In this document: positions 1 through 7,275 of the stretch, one piece after another | How the letters are laid out: each line of letters opens with the position of its first letter | How positions within the stretch are numbered: position 1 is the stretch's first letter | Origin: Polaribacter sp. Hel_I_88 | GTDB lineage: Bacteria; Bacteroidota; Bacteroidia; Flavobacteriales; Flavobacteriaceae | NCBI RefSeq assembly: GCF_000687935.1 | Contig: NZ_JHZZ01000001.1 | Location: forward strand, 62,001 to 126,000 | Direction of reading: 5' to 3' | DNA length: 64,000 nt | Notes under the pieces: model-generated | Told to the model about the DNA's origin: nothing | The model's input: only the letters and a program-made list of their open reading frames with translations | Database searches by the model: none | Position numbers and translations under genes: made by a program

Positions 1-2175
1 TTTACAAAAAACATTTATCTAATTATATTTTTTTTAAGCCTAACATCTTGTGCTCAAAATAAAGTAACCTTGTTTTCAAAGAAAGAAAAAATAGCTCCAA
101 AAATAAGCATTCCTTTTAGTGCTGATATTTTAGTAACAAATGCTGCAAATAAATTTAATGAAAATTTTAAAATTGTTACCGGAGAAATTTTAAATATTGA
201 GAGAAGTAATAACTTAAATAAAAATTATAACTATATTCTTTTAAGGGTAAATCCAACTCAAAAAGAGGATTTTTGCATTTATAAAAAAGATCAAAATATT
301 ACAATTCAAGGTACCACATCGCAAAATTTAGAGTATGCCATTGACGATTTTTTTAAACGCTACACCAATCTTAATTTCGAGAAAATAAAAGAAAATAAAG
401 AAGAAAATTCAATTTTAGATTCTATTGAAGTGCCTGAGAAATTTAGCGAATGCTCATCTCCTGTATTTGAGTATAGAGAACCTTACTATTCATCAAATTT
501 TAACCCGAATTTTAGATCTTGGAACAAGACTAATTTTTTAGAATTAGAATGGGGAATTTGGGGCCATAATTTAAATAAAGTATTAAAAGATATTGAAGTA
601 CCAGAATCTATTTATGCTAGAGTTGGTAACAAAAGAGTTAAAGACCAATATTGTTTTACAAGCGACAGTTTGTTTAAATATGTAAACGAAAAAGTAAAAG
701 TTACTTACGATAGTGATCATGCTCTTAACAAGTACATGATTTTACCCAATGATAACGATATTGTTTGCACCTGTGGTACTTGTAAAGCTGCTGGAAACAC
801 AAATACAGATGCAGCACCAGCTGTTTTTACCTTTTTAAATAAATTGGCTAAAGAAAATAGAAAATTATCTTTTTTTACAACTGCATATATAACTGTTAAA
901 AACGTTCCAAGGTTTAAAGCAGAGTCTAATACTGGTGTTTTTTACAGTACTATAGATATTCAAAAGGGAATTGCTATAGAAAACACTAAATACGCTAAAG
1001 AGTTTCAAGAGGAAATTACCAAATGGCGAAATTATGTAAACAACGTATATATTTGGGATTATACTGTAAATTTTGACAACTATTTTGATATTTATCCGAT
1101 TATTAAAGTTACACAGCAAAATTTAAAATTGTACAATAAATTAGGGGTAAATGGCGTTTTTTTACATGGAAGCGAATATGATTATAGTACTTTCCAAGAG
1201 TTAAAAGCTACCCTATTTGCAAAACTATTATGGAATCCTAACATCAATATAGATCAAGAAATAAATGACTATTTCCAAATACGATTCTCAACTAAATTAG
1301 CTAATGTTTTAACCAATTATTACACTTTTATAGAAAACTCATTTTCTACAAATAAAAAGGAATTAAGCATCTATAGTGGTATCAATAAAACTGTAAAAAA
1401 ATATTTAGATCCAAAAGTGTTTTTTGAATTTTATAATGAATTCGATACGCACACCCAACAAAATAAGTTTGATAAAGATTATTTAAAAATAGCCACAGGA
1501 CTTACATTTCTTAAATTAGAAATTATGCGAGATTATGGTTTGGGATCTTATGGTTTTGGTATCTTAAATGAGGATAAAGAAATTATCGTAAAAAACGAAG
1601 CTGCTGTTTTATTAGACCATTTGTCAGCCTACAGTAAAGCTGCCAATCTTAAAACGTATAATGAAAGAGGTTATAAAATTGATGACTATATTGATAGTTG
1701 GCGAAAAAATATATTTAAATATCATAAAAGAAAACATTATTTTTACAAAAAGGATTTTGAGGTAACATCTAAATTAGATGAAGATTACCAAAACACCAAA
1801 ATTTTAAATGATGGTGCTTTTGGTTTGAATGATTACAATACAAACTGGCATATAAGTTCTATTGATAATTTAGTTTTAAAAATAAAAAAAGACGATATTT
1901 CTAAATCTAAAAAAATTACGTTTTCATTTTTACAAGATACAAAACACAAAATTTATTATCCAAGTTCCATTGAAATACTGGATGCAGAGTATAAAATGAT
2001 TAAAAAAATAAAGTTAAAAACCGATACAACAGTATTAGACACAAAAGAAGTTTCTATAGATTTACCATCAGAATTCGATAATAAACAACTTTCTGATTCA
2101 TTTATCATTAAAGTAATAAAACCTATAATTGCTGGTAAAAATGCTTTGGCTTGTGATGAAATTATATTTAATTAA
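1..2175 (+). CDS. DUF4838 domain lipoprotein, 5' end outside window
   Basis: A large surface or periplasmic lipoprotein of unknown activity. The reading frame is open to the first base of the window. The codons at 1-51 give a hydrophobic stretch ending in the lipobox Leu-Thr-Ser-Cys (Cys codon 49-51), so the true start lies upstream and the first in-frame start-like codon, TTG at 70, is not the real one. The N-terminal third resembles the beta-sheet domain that precedes the catalytic barrel in GH20 and alpha-glucuronidase enzymes (an ITIQG-type strand followed by a helix). The middle carries the CTCGTCK motif (about 766-786), typical of DUF4838. DUF4838 proteins are often found in polysaccharide-degradation settings, but no catalytic activity is established to my knowledge. 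The gene lies 21 bp upstream of a second lipoprotein gene, probably in one operon. Confidence 0.8.
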   Translation, partial: FTKNIYLIIFFLSLTSCAQNKVTLFSKKEKIAPKISIPFSADILVTNAANKFNENFKIVTGEILNIERSNNLNKNYNYILLRVNPTQKEDFCIYKKDQNITIQGTTSQNLEYAIDDFFKRYTNLNFEKIKENKEENSILDSIEVPEKFSECSSPVFEYREPYYSSNFNPNFRSWNKTNFLELEWGIWGHNLNKVLKDIEVPESIYARVGNKRVKDQYCFTSDSLFKYVNEKVKVTYDSDHALNKYMILPNDNDIVCTCGTCKAAGNTNTDAAPAVFTFLNKLAKENRKLSFFTTAYITVKNVPRFKAESNTGVFYSTIDIQKGIAIENTKYAKEFQEEITKWRNYVNNVYIWDYTVNFDNYFDIYPIIKVTQQNLKLYNKLGVNGVFLHGSEYDYSTFQELKATLFAKLLWNPNINIDQEINDYFQIRFSTKLANVLTNYYTFIENSFSTNKKELSIYSGINKTVKKYLDPKVFFEFYNEFDTHTQQNKFDKDYLKIATGLTFLKLEIMRDYGLGSYGFGILNEDKEIIVKNEAAVLLDHLSAYSKAANLKTYNERGYKIDDYIDSWRKNIFKYHKRKHYFYKKDFEVTSKLDEDYQNTKILNDGAFGLNDYNTNWHISSIDNLVLKIKKDDISKSKKITFSFLQDTKHKIYYPSSIEILDAEYKMIKKIKLKTDTTVLDTKEVSIDLPSEFDNKQLSDSFIIKVIKPIIAGKNALACDEIIFN

Positions 2176-2196
2176 TAACAATTAAATTTACAAAAA

Positions 2197-2718
2197 ATGA
2201 AAAAATTATTTATAGTATTCTCCTTGCTTCTGATTACTACATCTTGCTTTAGAAAGCCAGATTTAGAAAGTGCAAGAAAAACAAAAATGGAGATTATTGA
2301 TCCTGAAAGACATTATTATCCAATTTTACGTGGCTCAGAACTAACTGCTGAATTTAAAATATACAATAGAGGTAATGAACCTTTAATTATTTATGATGTG
2401 CAAGCTTCTTGTGGTTGTATAGAGTTAGATTTCCCAACAGGTTCTATTGGTAAAGACGATTTTGGTTTTATAGTTTTAGATTATGACAGTGCTAAAAACA
2501 TTGGGTATGTAGAGTTTTTTGTAACCATACTTGCCAATACAGAAAAAGATGTGTTTACCACTGTTAAATTCGATTTAAACGTAGTTACATCTCCTCATTA
2601 TACACAAGATTATGAGGAAATTTATTTAGAAAGAAGAAAAGCAAAATTAGCTGGTGAAGTTGATGGAGATTTAACCCAACAAGGGTATTATATTGATGAA
2701 GAAAGAACAGTAAGATAA
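2197..2718 (+). CDS. DUF1573 domain lipoprotein
   Basis: A 173-residue lipoprotein. The signal peptide ends in Ile-Thr-Thr-Ser-Cys with Cys17 as the expected lipidated residue. The body is an immunoglobulin-like DUF1573 domain: an RGSELTAEFKIYNRGNEPL strand pair, then the diagnostic Ser-Cys-Gly-Cys motif at residues 71-74 and the following beta strands. DUF1573 proteins are abundant in Bacteroidota; their molecular role is not known. The C-terminal 40 residues are charged and have no recognisable domain. It follows the DUF4838 gene closely and precedes the LysM gene by 21 bp, so the three are likely co-transcribed and end at the terminator near 3140. Confidence 0.85.
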   Translation: MKKLFIVFSLLLITTSCFRKPDLESARKTKMEIIDPERHYYPILRGSELTAEFKIYNRGNEPLIIYDVQASCGCIELDFPTGSIGKDDFGFIVLDYDSAKNIGYVEFFVTILANTEKDVFTTVKFDLNVVTSPHYTQDYEEIYLERRKAKLAGEVDGDLTQQGYYIDEERTVR

Positions 2719-2739
2719 TAATTATTAAAATTTAAAAAT

Positions 2740-3114
2740 ATGAAAGCAAAATATCAAAGTGTATTAGACTTAGGAGAAAAGTTAAACATTCAAAATGGTG
2801 ATGTAAAAGAAGAAGGTGGAAAATTAAAAATTAATGGAACTGCTAAAACTCAATATGAAAAAAACCTTCTTTGGGATGAAATAAAGAAAGTTGGTGGAGA
2901 AAATCCAACGGATTTAGTTGCAGATATTAAAGTAGAAGATACTTCTGTTTTTGCATATCATACAGTAGAAAAAGGTGAAACTTTAGGTAAAATAGCAAAA
3001 CAATATTATGGAAACCCATCAAAATATACTGCTATTTTTAAAGCCAATGGAAATATTTTAAAAAATCCAGATGTTATTCATCCAGGTCAAGAATTAGTGA
3101 TTCCTAATTTATAA
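2740..3114 (+). CDS. BON-like/LysM domain protein, Kbp (YgaU) type
   Basis: A 124-residue soluble protein with no signal peptide. Residues about 1-65 look like a shortened BON domain (KINGTAKTQYEKNLLWDEIK). Residues about 73-122 form one LysM domain, with HTVEKGETLGKIAKQYYGN at its start and HPGQELVIP at its end. The order and motifs match E. coli Kbp (YgaU), a potassium-binding BON-LysM protein, although this one is about 25 residues shorter. Potassium binding is inference by homology. It is the last gene before a clear terminator and probably shares the upstream lipoprotein transcript. Confidence 0.85.
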   Translation: MKAKYQSVLDLGEKLNIQNGDVKEEGGKLKINGTAKTQYEKNLLWDEIKKVGGENPTDLVADIKVEDTSVFAYHTVEKGETLGKIAKQYYGNPSKYTAIFKANGNILKNPDVIHPGQELVIPNL

Positions 3115-3137
3115 GAATTAAAAAATAAAAATATTTA

Positions 3138-3167
3138 AAACCGAAGTTAAAAGCTTCGGTTTTTTTG
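3138..3167 (+). terminator. Rho-independent terminator after LysM gene
   Basis: A 9-bp perfect stem, AAACCGAAG (3138-3146) with CTTCGGTTT (3154-3162), and a 7-base loop, followed by a run of T. It sits 23 bp after the LysM gene stop codon. Confidence 0.88.
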
Positions 3168-3307
3168 TATTTTATATTGAACAATACTTTTTTTTATAGA
3201 ATATTGAAACAACGTTTTTAAAACATTTCAGTATTTATAAATTATTCTATTAAAAATAAATGACTTCCTAAATTTAGAATCTTATTTTTACAAAAAATAT
3301 ATCCTTT

Positions 3308-3469
3308 GATAACCAACAAGAAATTTTCTATATAGAAGTTACAAAAACAATAATAAAGTTGATAATTGCAGAAGTTTTAATCGGATTTTTAAAACAAATC
3401 GACGGAATTATTACAATAGAGACATTAATCTTAAATTCTAACAAGAAACTATCTTATATAATAAATTAA
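3308..3469 (+). pseudogene. Truncated, decayed copy of the membrane-protein gene at 3758
   Basis: Read in the frame starting at 3308, this stretch gives about 53 codons ending in TAA at 3467-3469. Its first 40 or so codons align with the start of the gene at 3758: EVTKTIIKLIIAEVLIGFLK here against EITKAIIKLIIAGVLIGVLK there. DNA similarity is also plain by eye over about 120 bp. After the residues equivalent to ILIL the match is lost and the frame stops, so the remaining 150 residues are missing. No clear start codon is visible. The rest of the 360-bp gap (3115-3474) holds the terminator and otherwise featureless AT-rich DNA. Confidence 0.8.
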
Positions 3470-3474
3470 TTAAC

Positions 3475-3768
3475 ATGAACTCTAAAGAATATTACAAAAA
3501 GAAAAATGATGGTTTCCTGAAATATTGGGGACCTAAAAGAAAAAACAGACTGAAATTTTCGCTTTTACAAAGCTTATATTTTGCTGTTCCTTTTAGTATT
3601 ATTTTTCAAGTTTTAGAAAGTTTTGATAATTTTTTGAGTTTACAATTTGTGTTTAAATTTATTTCTATCTTTTGTGTTTACTTTCTACTTACTCATTATA
3701 TTACTTATAATATGTATGAAAAACGTTATCAAAAATTAATTAAAGAACCACAAAATCTTGATCACTAA
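3475..3768 (+). CDS. Small membrane protein of unknown function
   Basis: A 97-residue protein I do not recognise. It has a positively charged N-terminus (KEYYKKKNDGFLKYWGPKRKNR), two hydrophobic segments (about residues 28-45 and 55-75) and a charged tail, so it is probably a two-pass inner-membrane protein with both ends in the cytoplasm. Its last codons overlap the TTG start of the next gene by 11 bp, which suggests translational coupling and a shared role. The start is the ATG at 3475, five bases after the stop of the upstream pseudogene fragment. Confidence 0.6.
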   Translation: MNSKEYYKKKNDGFLKYWGPKRKNRLKFSLLQSLYFAVPFSIIFQVLESFDNFLSLQFVFKFISIFCVYFLLTHYITYNMYEKRYQKLIKEPQNLDH

Positions 3769-4360
3769 TAAAAAGAAATTTTCATTAGAAATTACAAAAG
3801 CAATTATAAAATTAATTATTGCTGGCGTTTTAATTGGTGTTTTAAAACAATATGATGCAATTATTGCAGGAATCCTTATCCTAAAAATAATACATAATAT
3901 TTATAAAGACATTTTAAAACCTAAAACAGATAAAAATTATCTTTTGATAGCTGGTATGCTTTTAACTGGTTTTGGTGGCATTGTTGGCGAAACTTGGGGC
4001 GTTGCAAATGGTTATTGGGAATATCATCAAGTAACCAGAGAAATCCCATTATGGGTACCATTTGCTTGGATGTTGGCTTTCCATTATTTATATAAATTAG
4101 AGGGAAAATTGATTCCGCTATTAGTACATCAATCACAAAAAAATAAAATAATTTTAGCTATTATTTTAGCATTAATTTTGCCAGCTTTTGGTGAAATCGT
4201 AACTATTTATCTAGGAGTTTGGACCTATTATTGGCCATATCAAATTTTTGGAGTTCCTTTATATGCTTTTATTTGCTTGGTTTTTGTGCACATGTTAGTT
4301 TATGTAATTTTACATTATATCTGCAAAAAATATAAAATTAAAGATATTGTTTACAATTAA
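3758..4360 (+). CDS. Multi-pass membrane protein of unknown function
   Basis: A 200-residue hydrophobic protein with about six predicted membrane segments. The start is TTG at 3758, overlapping the upstream gene. The next Met is about 67 residues in, and the decayed upstream copy also covers the region just after the TTG, which supports this start. The central part has a striking Gly/Trp/Glu-rich motif (GGIVGETWGVANGYWEYH, then REIPLWVPFAW) and a second Gly-Glu-Ile motif near residue 146, suggesting conserved polar residues inside the membrane. I cannot assign a family. The duplicated remnant at 3308 shows that this gene pair has undergone tandem duplication. Confidence 0.6.
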   Translation: MITNKKKFSLEITKAIIKLIIAGVLIGVLKQYDAIIAGILILKIIHNIYKDILKPKTDKNYLLIAGMLLTGFGGIVGETWGVANGYWEYHQVTREIPLWVPFAWMLAFHYLYKLEGKLIPLLVHQSQKNKIILAIILALILPAFGEIVTIYLGVWTYYWPYQIFGVPLYAFICLVFVHMLVYVILHYICKKYKIKDIVYN

Positions 4361-4499
4361 AAACAATTATAAAAATAATATTTCACAAAGATTCACAGAG
4401 AAAAAAACAAATTTCAAAAAGTATTCATGTTAATATCATATAGATATTTGCATAACAGAGTTTTCCTTTTTAGGGAAATTGAAAAAAATCATAAGAGTA

Positions 4500-4527
4500 T
4501 TTTCCCCTTTGGGGAATTAAAGGGGCC
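4500..4527 (-). repeat. A-element (28-bp palindromic repeat) at the rlmF 3' end
   Basis: A 28-bp sequence identical, in opposite orientation, to 22303-22330. It can form either a TTCCCC/GGGGAA hairpin or a CCCCTTT/AAAGGGG hairpin. On the minus strand its first bases encode the end of RlmF: part of the last Trp codon, then Pro, Leu and the TAA stop. After the stop it may act as a weak terminator, since it ends in a short A/T run. Confidence 0.85.
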
Positions 4528-5377
4528 ATTGCCAACAAACAATTCTAGTAAATTTATTACCTTGGTTCATTGGGATTACTTTAAACGCTGTTACGCCTAA
4601 TTTTTTAGCTGATTTTTCTAAACTTTCAACGTTTTCTTTTTTAGAAACCAAGCTTGTAAACCAGTTACTTTTTTCTTTAAATAAAGAACTTTCGTATAAA
4701 TAATTGTGTAAAAAAGCTTTCTCTCCTCCAACATACCAAAGTTCGTTATTGTTTCCAGAGAAATTTCTAACAGCATTATTACCTAAATTTCTGTTTTTAC
4801 GTTTGTTTGCTCCTTGGGCTTCTTCTGCAGATTTGTAAAAAGGCGGATTACACATTGTCACCGAGAATAAATCATCATTTTTTAAAATTCCTTTTAAAAT
4901 TTGTTGTTCATTAAATTGCTGACGTAATTCTATTTTTGACTCTAGCTTATTATCGTAAATAATATCTTGAGCAGTATCTAAAGAATCTAAATCGATGTCT
5001 GTTGCTACAAAATCCCAATTGTATGCAGCAACTCCTAAAAGTGGATAAATACACGTTGCTCCAGTACCAATATCTAAAATTTTTATGGTTGAATCAGATG
5101 AAATTAAATCATTTAAATGATGAATATAATCTAACCTTCCAGGAATTGGAGGACATAAGTTAGCGTCAGGAAAATCCCAAGTCGAAATTGCATCAAACGT
5201 AAACAATAAGGCTTTATTGAGTTCTTTTACAGCTTTAGGATTTGAAAAATCAATTGTAACTGAATCGTATTTATTTATAGTTACAAACGGTTTTAACTTC
5301 GGATTTACTTTAACAAGTTCATCAAAATTATATCCTTTATCAAACTTATTATTTGGATGAAGTCCTTTTTCTTTCAT
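4517..5377 (-). CDS. rlmF: 23S rRNA (adenine1618-N6)-methyltransferase RlmF
   Basis: RlmF uses S-adenosylmethionine to methylate A1618 of 23S rRNA. The N-terminal signature GLHPNNKFDKGYNF, the FSNPKAVKELNKALL block, WDFPDANLCPPIPGR, the SAM-binding DIGTGATCIYPL loop and the catalytic-type MCNPPFYKS motif all match the family (E. coli YbiN). The start used here is the ATG at 5375-5377. The frame extends upstream to a TTG at 5425, but those 16 codons lie in an intergenic repeat and do not resemble RlmF. The C-terminus also looks shortened: it ends RIVCWQWPL, where homologues continue roughly 10-15 residues past the corresponding Ala-Trp-Thr-Phe, and the stop codon is inside an A-element. Confidence 0.88.
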   Translation of the reverse strand: MKEKGLHPNNKFDKGYNFDELVKVNPKLKPFVTINKYDSVTIDFSNPKAVKELNKALLFTFDAISTWDFPDANLCPPIPGRLDYIHHLNDLISSDSTIKILDIGTGATCIYPLLGVAAYNWDFVATDIDLDSLDTAQDIIYDNKLESKIELRQQFNEQQILKGILKNDDLFSVTMCNPPFYKSAEEAQGANKRKNRNLGNNAVRNFSGNNNELWYVGGEKAFLHNYLYESSLFKEKSNWFTSLVSKKENVESLEKSAKKLGVTAFKVIPMNQGNKFTRIVCWQWPL

Positions 5378-5396
5378 TTTTTTTTCTGAAATTTGA

Positions 5397-5430
5397 GATT
5401 TATGTCTTTGCGAGGCACGAAGCAATCTTT
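5397..5430. repeat. Intergenic repeat of the GCGAGGCACGAAGCAATC type
   Basis: The + strand reads TGCGAGGCACGAAGCAATC here. I recognise this as part of a repeat commonly scattered between genes in Flavobacteriaceae. Only one copy is present in this window, so the assignment rests on prior knowledge. It accounts for the spurious upstream extension of the rlmF reading frame. Confidence 0.5.
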
Positions 5431-5478
5431 TAATTATAAATTCCTAATTATATTTAAGAGCCATTTTCTTAATTATAA

Positions 5479-7071
5479 TTACATTTCTAAAATAGTAAAC
5501 TCCAGCTCTAATGGTTTTAAAGCTTCTTTTAGGTTGATGATAAAATTACGACCATATTCTAAATAAAATTCAGAAAAATTTCTTTGACGTTCTTCTAAAG
5601 ATTCATTTGGCAACAACTCATTTTGAATGATTGTAATTCTATCTACTAAGTCTTTTTGACGCTTTTTCTCGGCTTTTAACAACCGTTTTTCAAGATTTTC
5701 TAATCCCTTTATCTGTTTTCTTTCTTGAGCGTTTACAGCGTTTATAAAAGTAACATCCGTTTTTTCTGCAACTTTTTTTAAGTCTTTAAATTGATTTTTT
5801 AAAAACTCAATTTTATCACTAAAATCAGTTTCAATATCTGTATTTTCAATTACTTTTTTCGATAGCAATTCAAACTGATTTAAGAAAATCTCTTCTTTAG
5901 TAATGTTTAATTTTTCTAATTTACCAGCTTGTTTTTCTGATATAATTTGTACAGAATTTCTTAACAATAAAATAGGAAAAGGAACATCAACTTTATTAAA
6001 ATAATCTTTTAGTTCTAACCAATATGCCATTTCTCCTCCTCCACCAATGTAACAAAGGTTGGGTAAAATAACTTCTTGAAACAAAGGTCTCATAATTACA
6101 TTTGGCGAAAAAGCTAACGGATTTTCATCCACTTCTTTTAAAATTGCTGCCTTTGTAAAAGTGATTTCTGTATTATTTACCTTGTATAAATTGTCTTCAA
6201 AAATGATGCGTTCTCTATAATCATCACCTAAATAAAACAAATTAATTTCTCTAGGATTTACTTGAATTGGATAGTTTTTTTCAAGCGTTTCAATCGTTTT
6301 TGATACTTCTTTAAAAGAGGTTTCGTTTTCTAATTCGTCTTTAACAAAAGGCGTAAATAATTGTTTTAAACTTTTATCATCTCCATCAATAATTACCAAA
6401 CCATATTCTTTGAACAATTCGTTGGCAATAAAACGAGTGGCATCTGCTAAATTATTATGTTTTAAATAGCCTTCAGAAAAAAGGCTTTTTAAATAATTCG
6501 CATTTTTAGAATTCCCTAAATGATTGGAAAACACTTCAAAAACTTCCTCCAAACCTTCTGTTGAAAACCTGCCAACTGCTCCACCATCTTTTCTGTTCCA
6601 AATAACCTTTTTACCATCAAAATTAAAATAATTTATCTCATCAAAATCATGATCTTCAGTAGCCATCCAATAAACAGGAACAAATTTTTCTTCTGGGAAT
6701 TTTTCTGATAATTCTTCAGCTAAATTTATGGTAGAAATAATTTTATATAAAAAATATAAAGGCCCTGTAAATAAATTCAATTGATGACCAGTAGTAACTG
6801 TAAAGGTATTTTGTTGTTTTAAAAGCTCTATATTTTCATCTGTTTTTGCTGATGTTTCAAAACTTTTATACTGATTTTTTAAAGCATCAACCAACACTAA
6901 TCGAGACTGTAAACGAAAAGATTTCTTCTTTTCTTCAAGCTGATTATGAAAGCCATTAATGTCTGGAAAATTATGATAAAATGAAGTTATATGTTCATTT
7001 TTCTCCAAATAATCGGCCATTGTTTTAGAGAAAAACCCTGTTTTTTGGAAAGGGATCTGTGTTATTTTCAT
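5479..7071 (-). CDS. bshC: Bacillithiol biosynthesis cysteine-adding enzyme BshC
   Basis: BshC is thought to add cysteine to glucosaminyl-malate, the last step in making the thiol bacillithiol. The 530-residue length fits the family. Diagnostic blocks are the TGHQLNLFTGPLYFLYK motif (about residues 94-110) and YWMATEDHDFDE (134-145) of the Rossmann-like core, a GGGGEMAYW motif further on, and a long coiled-coil segment (about 390-480) rich in Lys and Glu. The start is ATG at 7071. The upstream DNA diverges from the M14 peptidase gene at 7276. bshA and bshB are not in the window. Confidence 0.93.
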   Translation of the reverse strand: MKITQIPFQKTGFFSKTMADYLEKNEHITSFYHNFPDINGFHNQLEEKKKSFRLQSRLVLVDALKNQYKSFETSAKTDENIELLKQQNTFTVTTGHQLNLFTGPLYFLYKIISTINLAEELSEKFPEEKFVPVYWMATEDHDFDEINYFNFDGKKVIWNRKDGGAVGRFSTEGLEEVFEVFSNHLGNSKNANYLKSLFSEGYLKHNNLADATRFIANELFKEYGLVIIDGDDKSLKQLFTPFVKDELENETSFKEVSKTIETLEKNYPIQVNPREINLFYLGDDYRERIIFEDNLYKVNNTEITFTKAAILKEVDENPLAFSPNVIMRPLFQEVILPNLCYIGGGGEMAYWLELKDYFNKVDVPFPILLLRNSVQIISEKQAGKLEKLNITKEEIFLNQFELLSKKVIENTDIETDFSDKIEFLKNQFKDLKKVAEKTDVTFINAVNAQERKQIKGLENLEKRLLKAEKKRQKDLVDRITIIQNELLPNESLEERQRNFSEFYLEYGRNFIINLKEALKPLELEFTILEM

Positions 7072-7245
7072 AGATTAATAACACTTTTTTATGCAACAAT
7101 CTGAATCTGAATTCGCGTTCATGTAGTTTGATTAATTTTCGATAAAAATACAACTATTTTAAGTGAACATAAAAAATGTAAATCAATCTAACATATTTTT
7201 AACTTGATCCTTTACTTCTCACCTTAAAGAATAAAATTTATTGCT

Positions 7246-7253
7246 TATTTTTG
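7246..7253 (+). promoter_or_regulatory. Bacteroidota -7 element for the M14 peptidase
   Basis: TATTTTTG fits TAnnTTTG and lies 22 bp before the ATG at 7276. No good TTG -33 element is seen at the usual spacing. Confidence 0.45.
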
Positions 7254-7275
7254 ATGATTATCAAATAACTATTTT

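Noticed and set aside
865..1119. Minus-strand ORF inside the DUF4838 gene
   Set aside because: It is a shadow of a gene in another frame, with no start context, no domain and low-complexity composition. The same holds for the other overlapping short ORFs in the window, for example inside the pyc, tricorn-like and PIG-L genes.
4361..4499. CACAAAGATTCACAGAG sequence as a possible repeat
   Set aside because: It resembles a repeat I have seen in this group of bacteria, but there is no second copy here and no structure to support a feature.
7072..7245. Possible riboswitch or leader structure upstream of the M14 gene
   Set aside because: No stable hairpin or known riboswitch pattern is visible. 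It is plain AT-rich divergent-promoter DNA.
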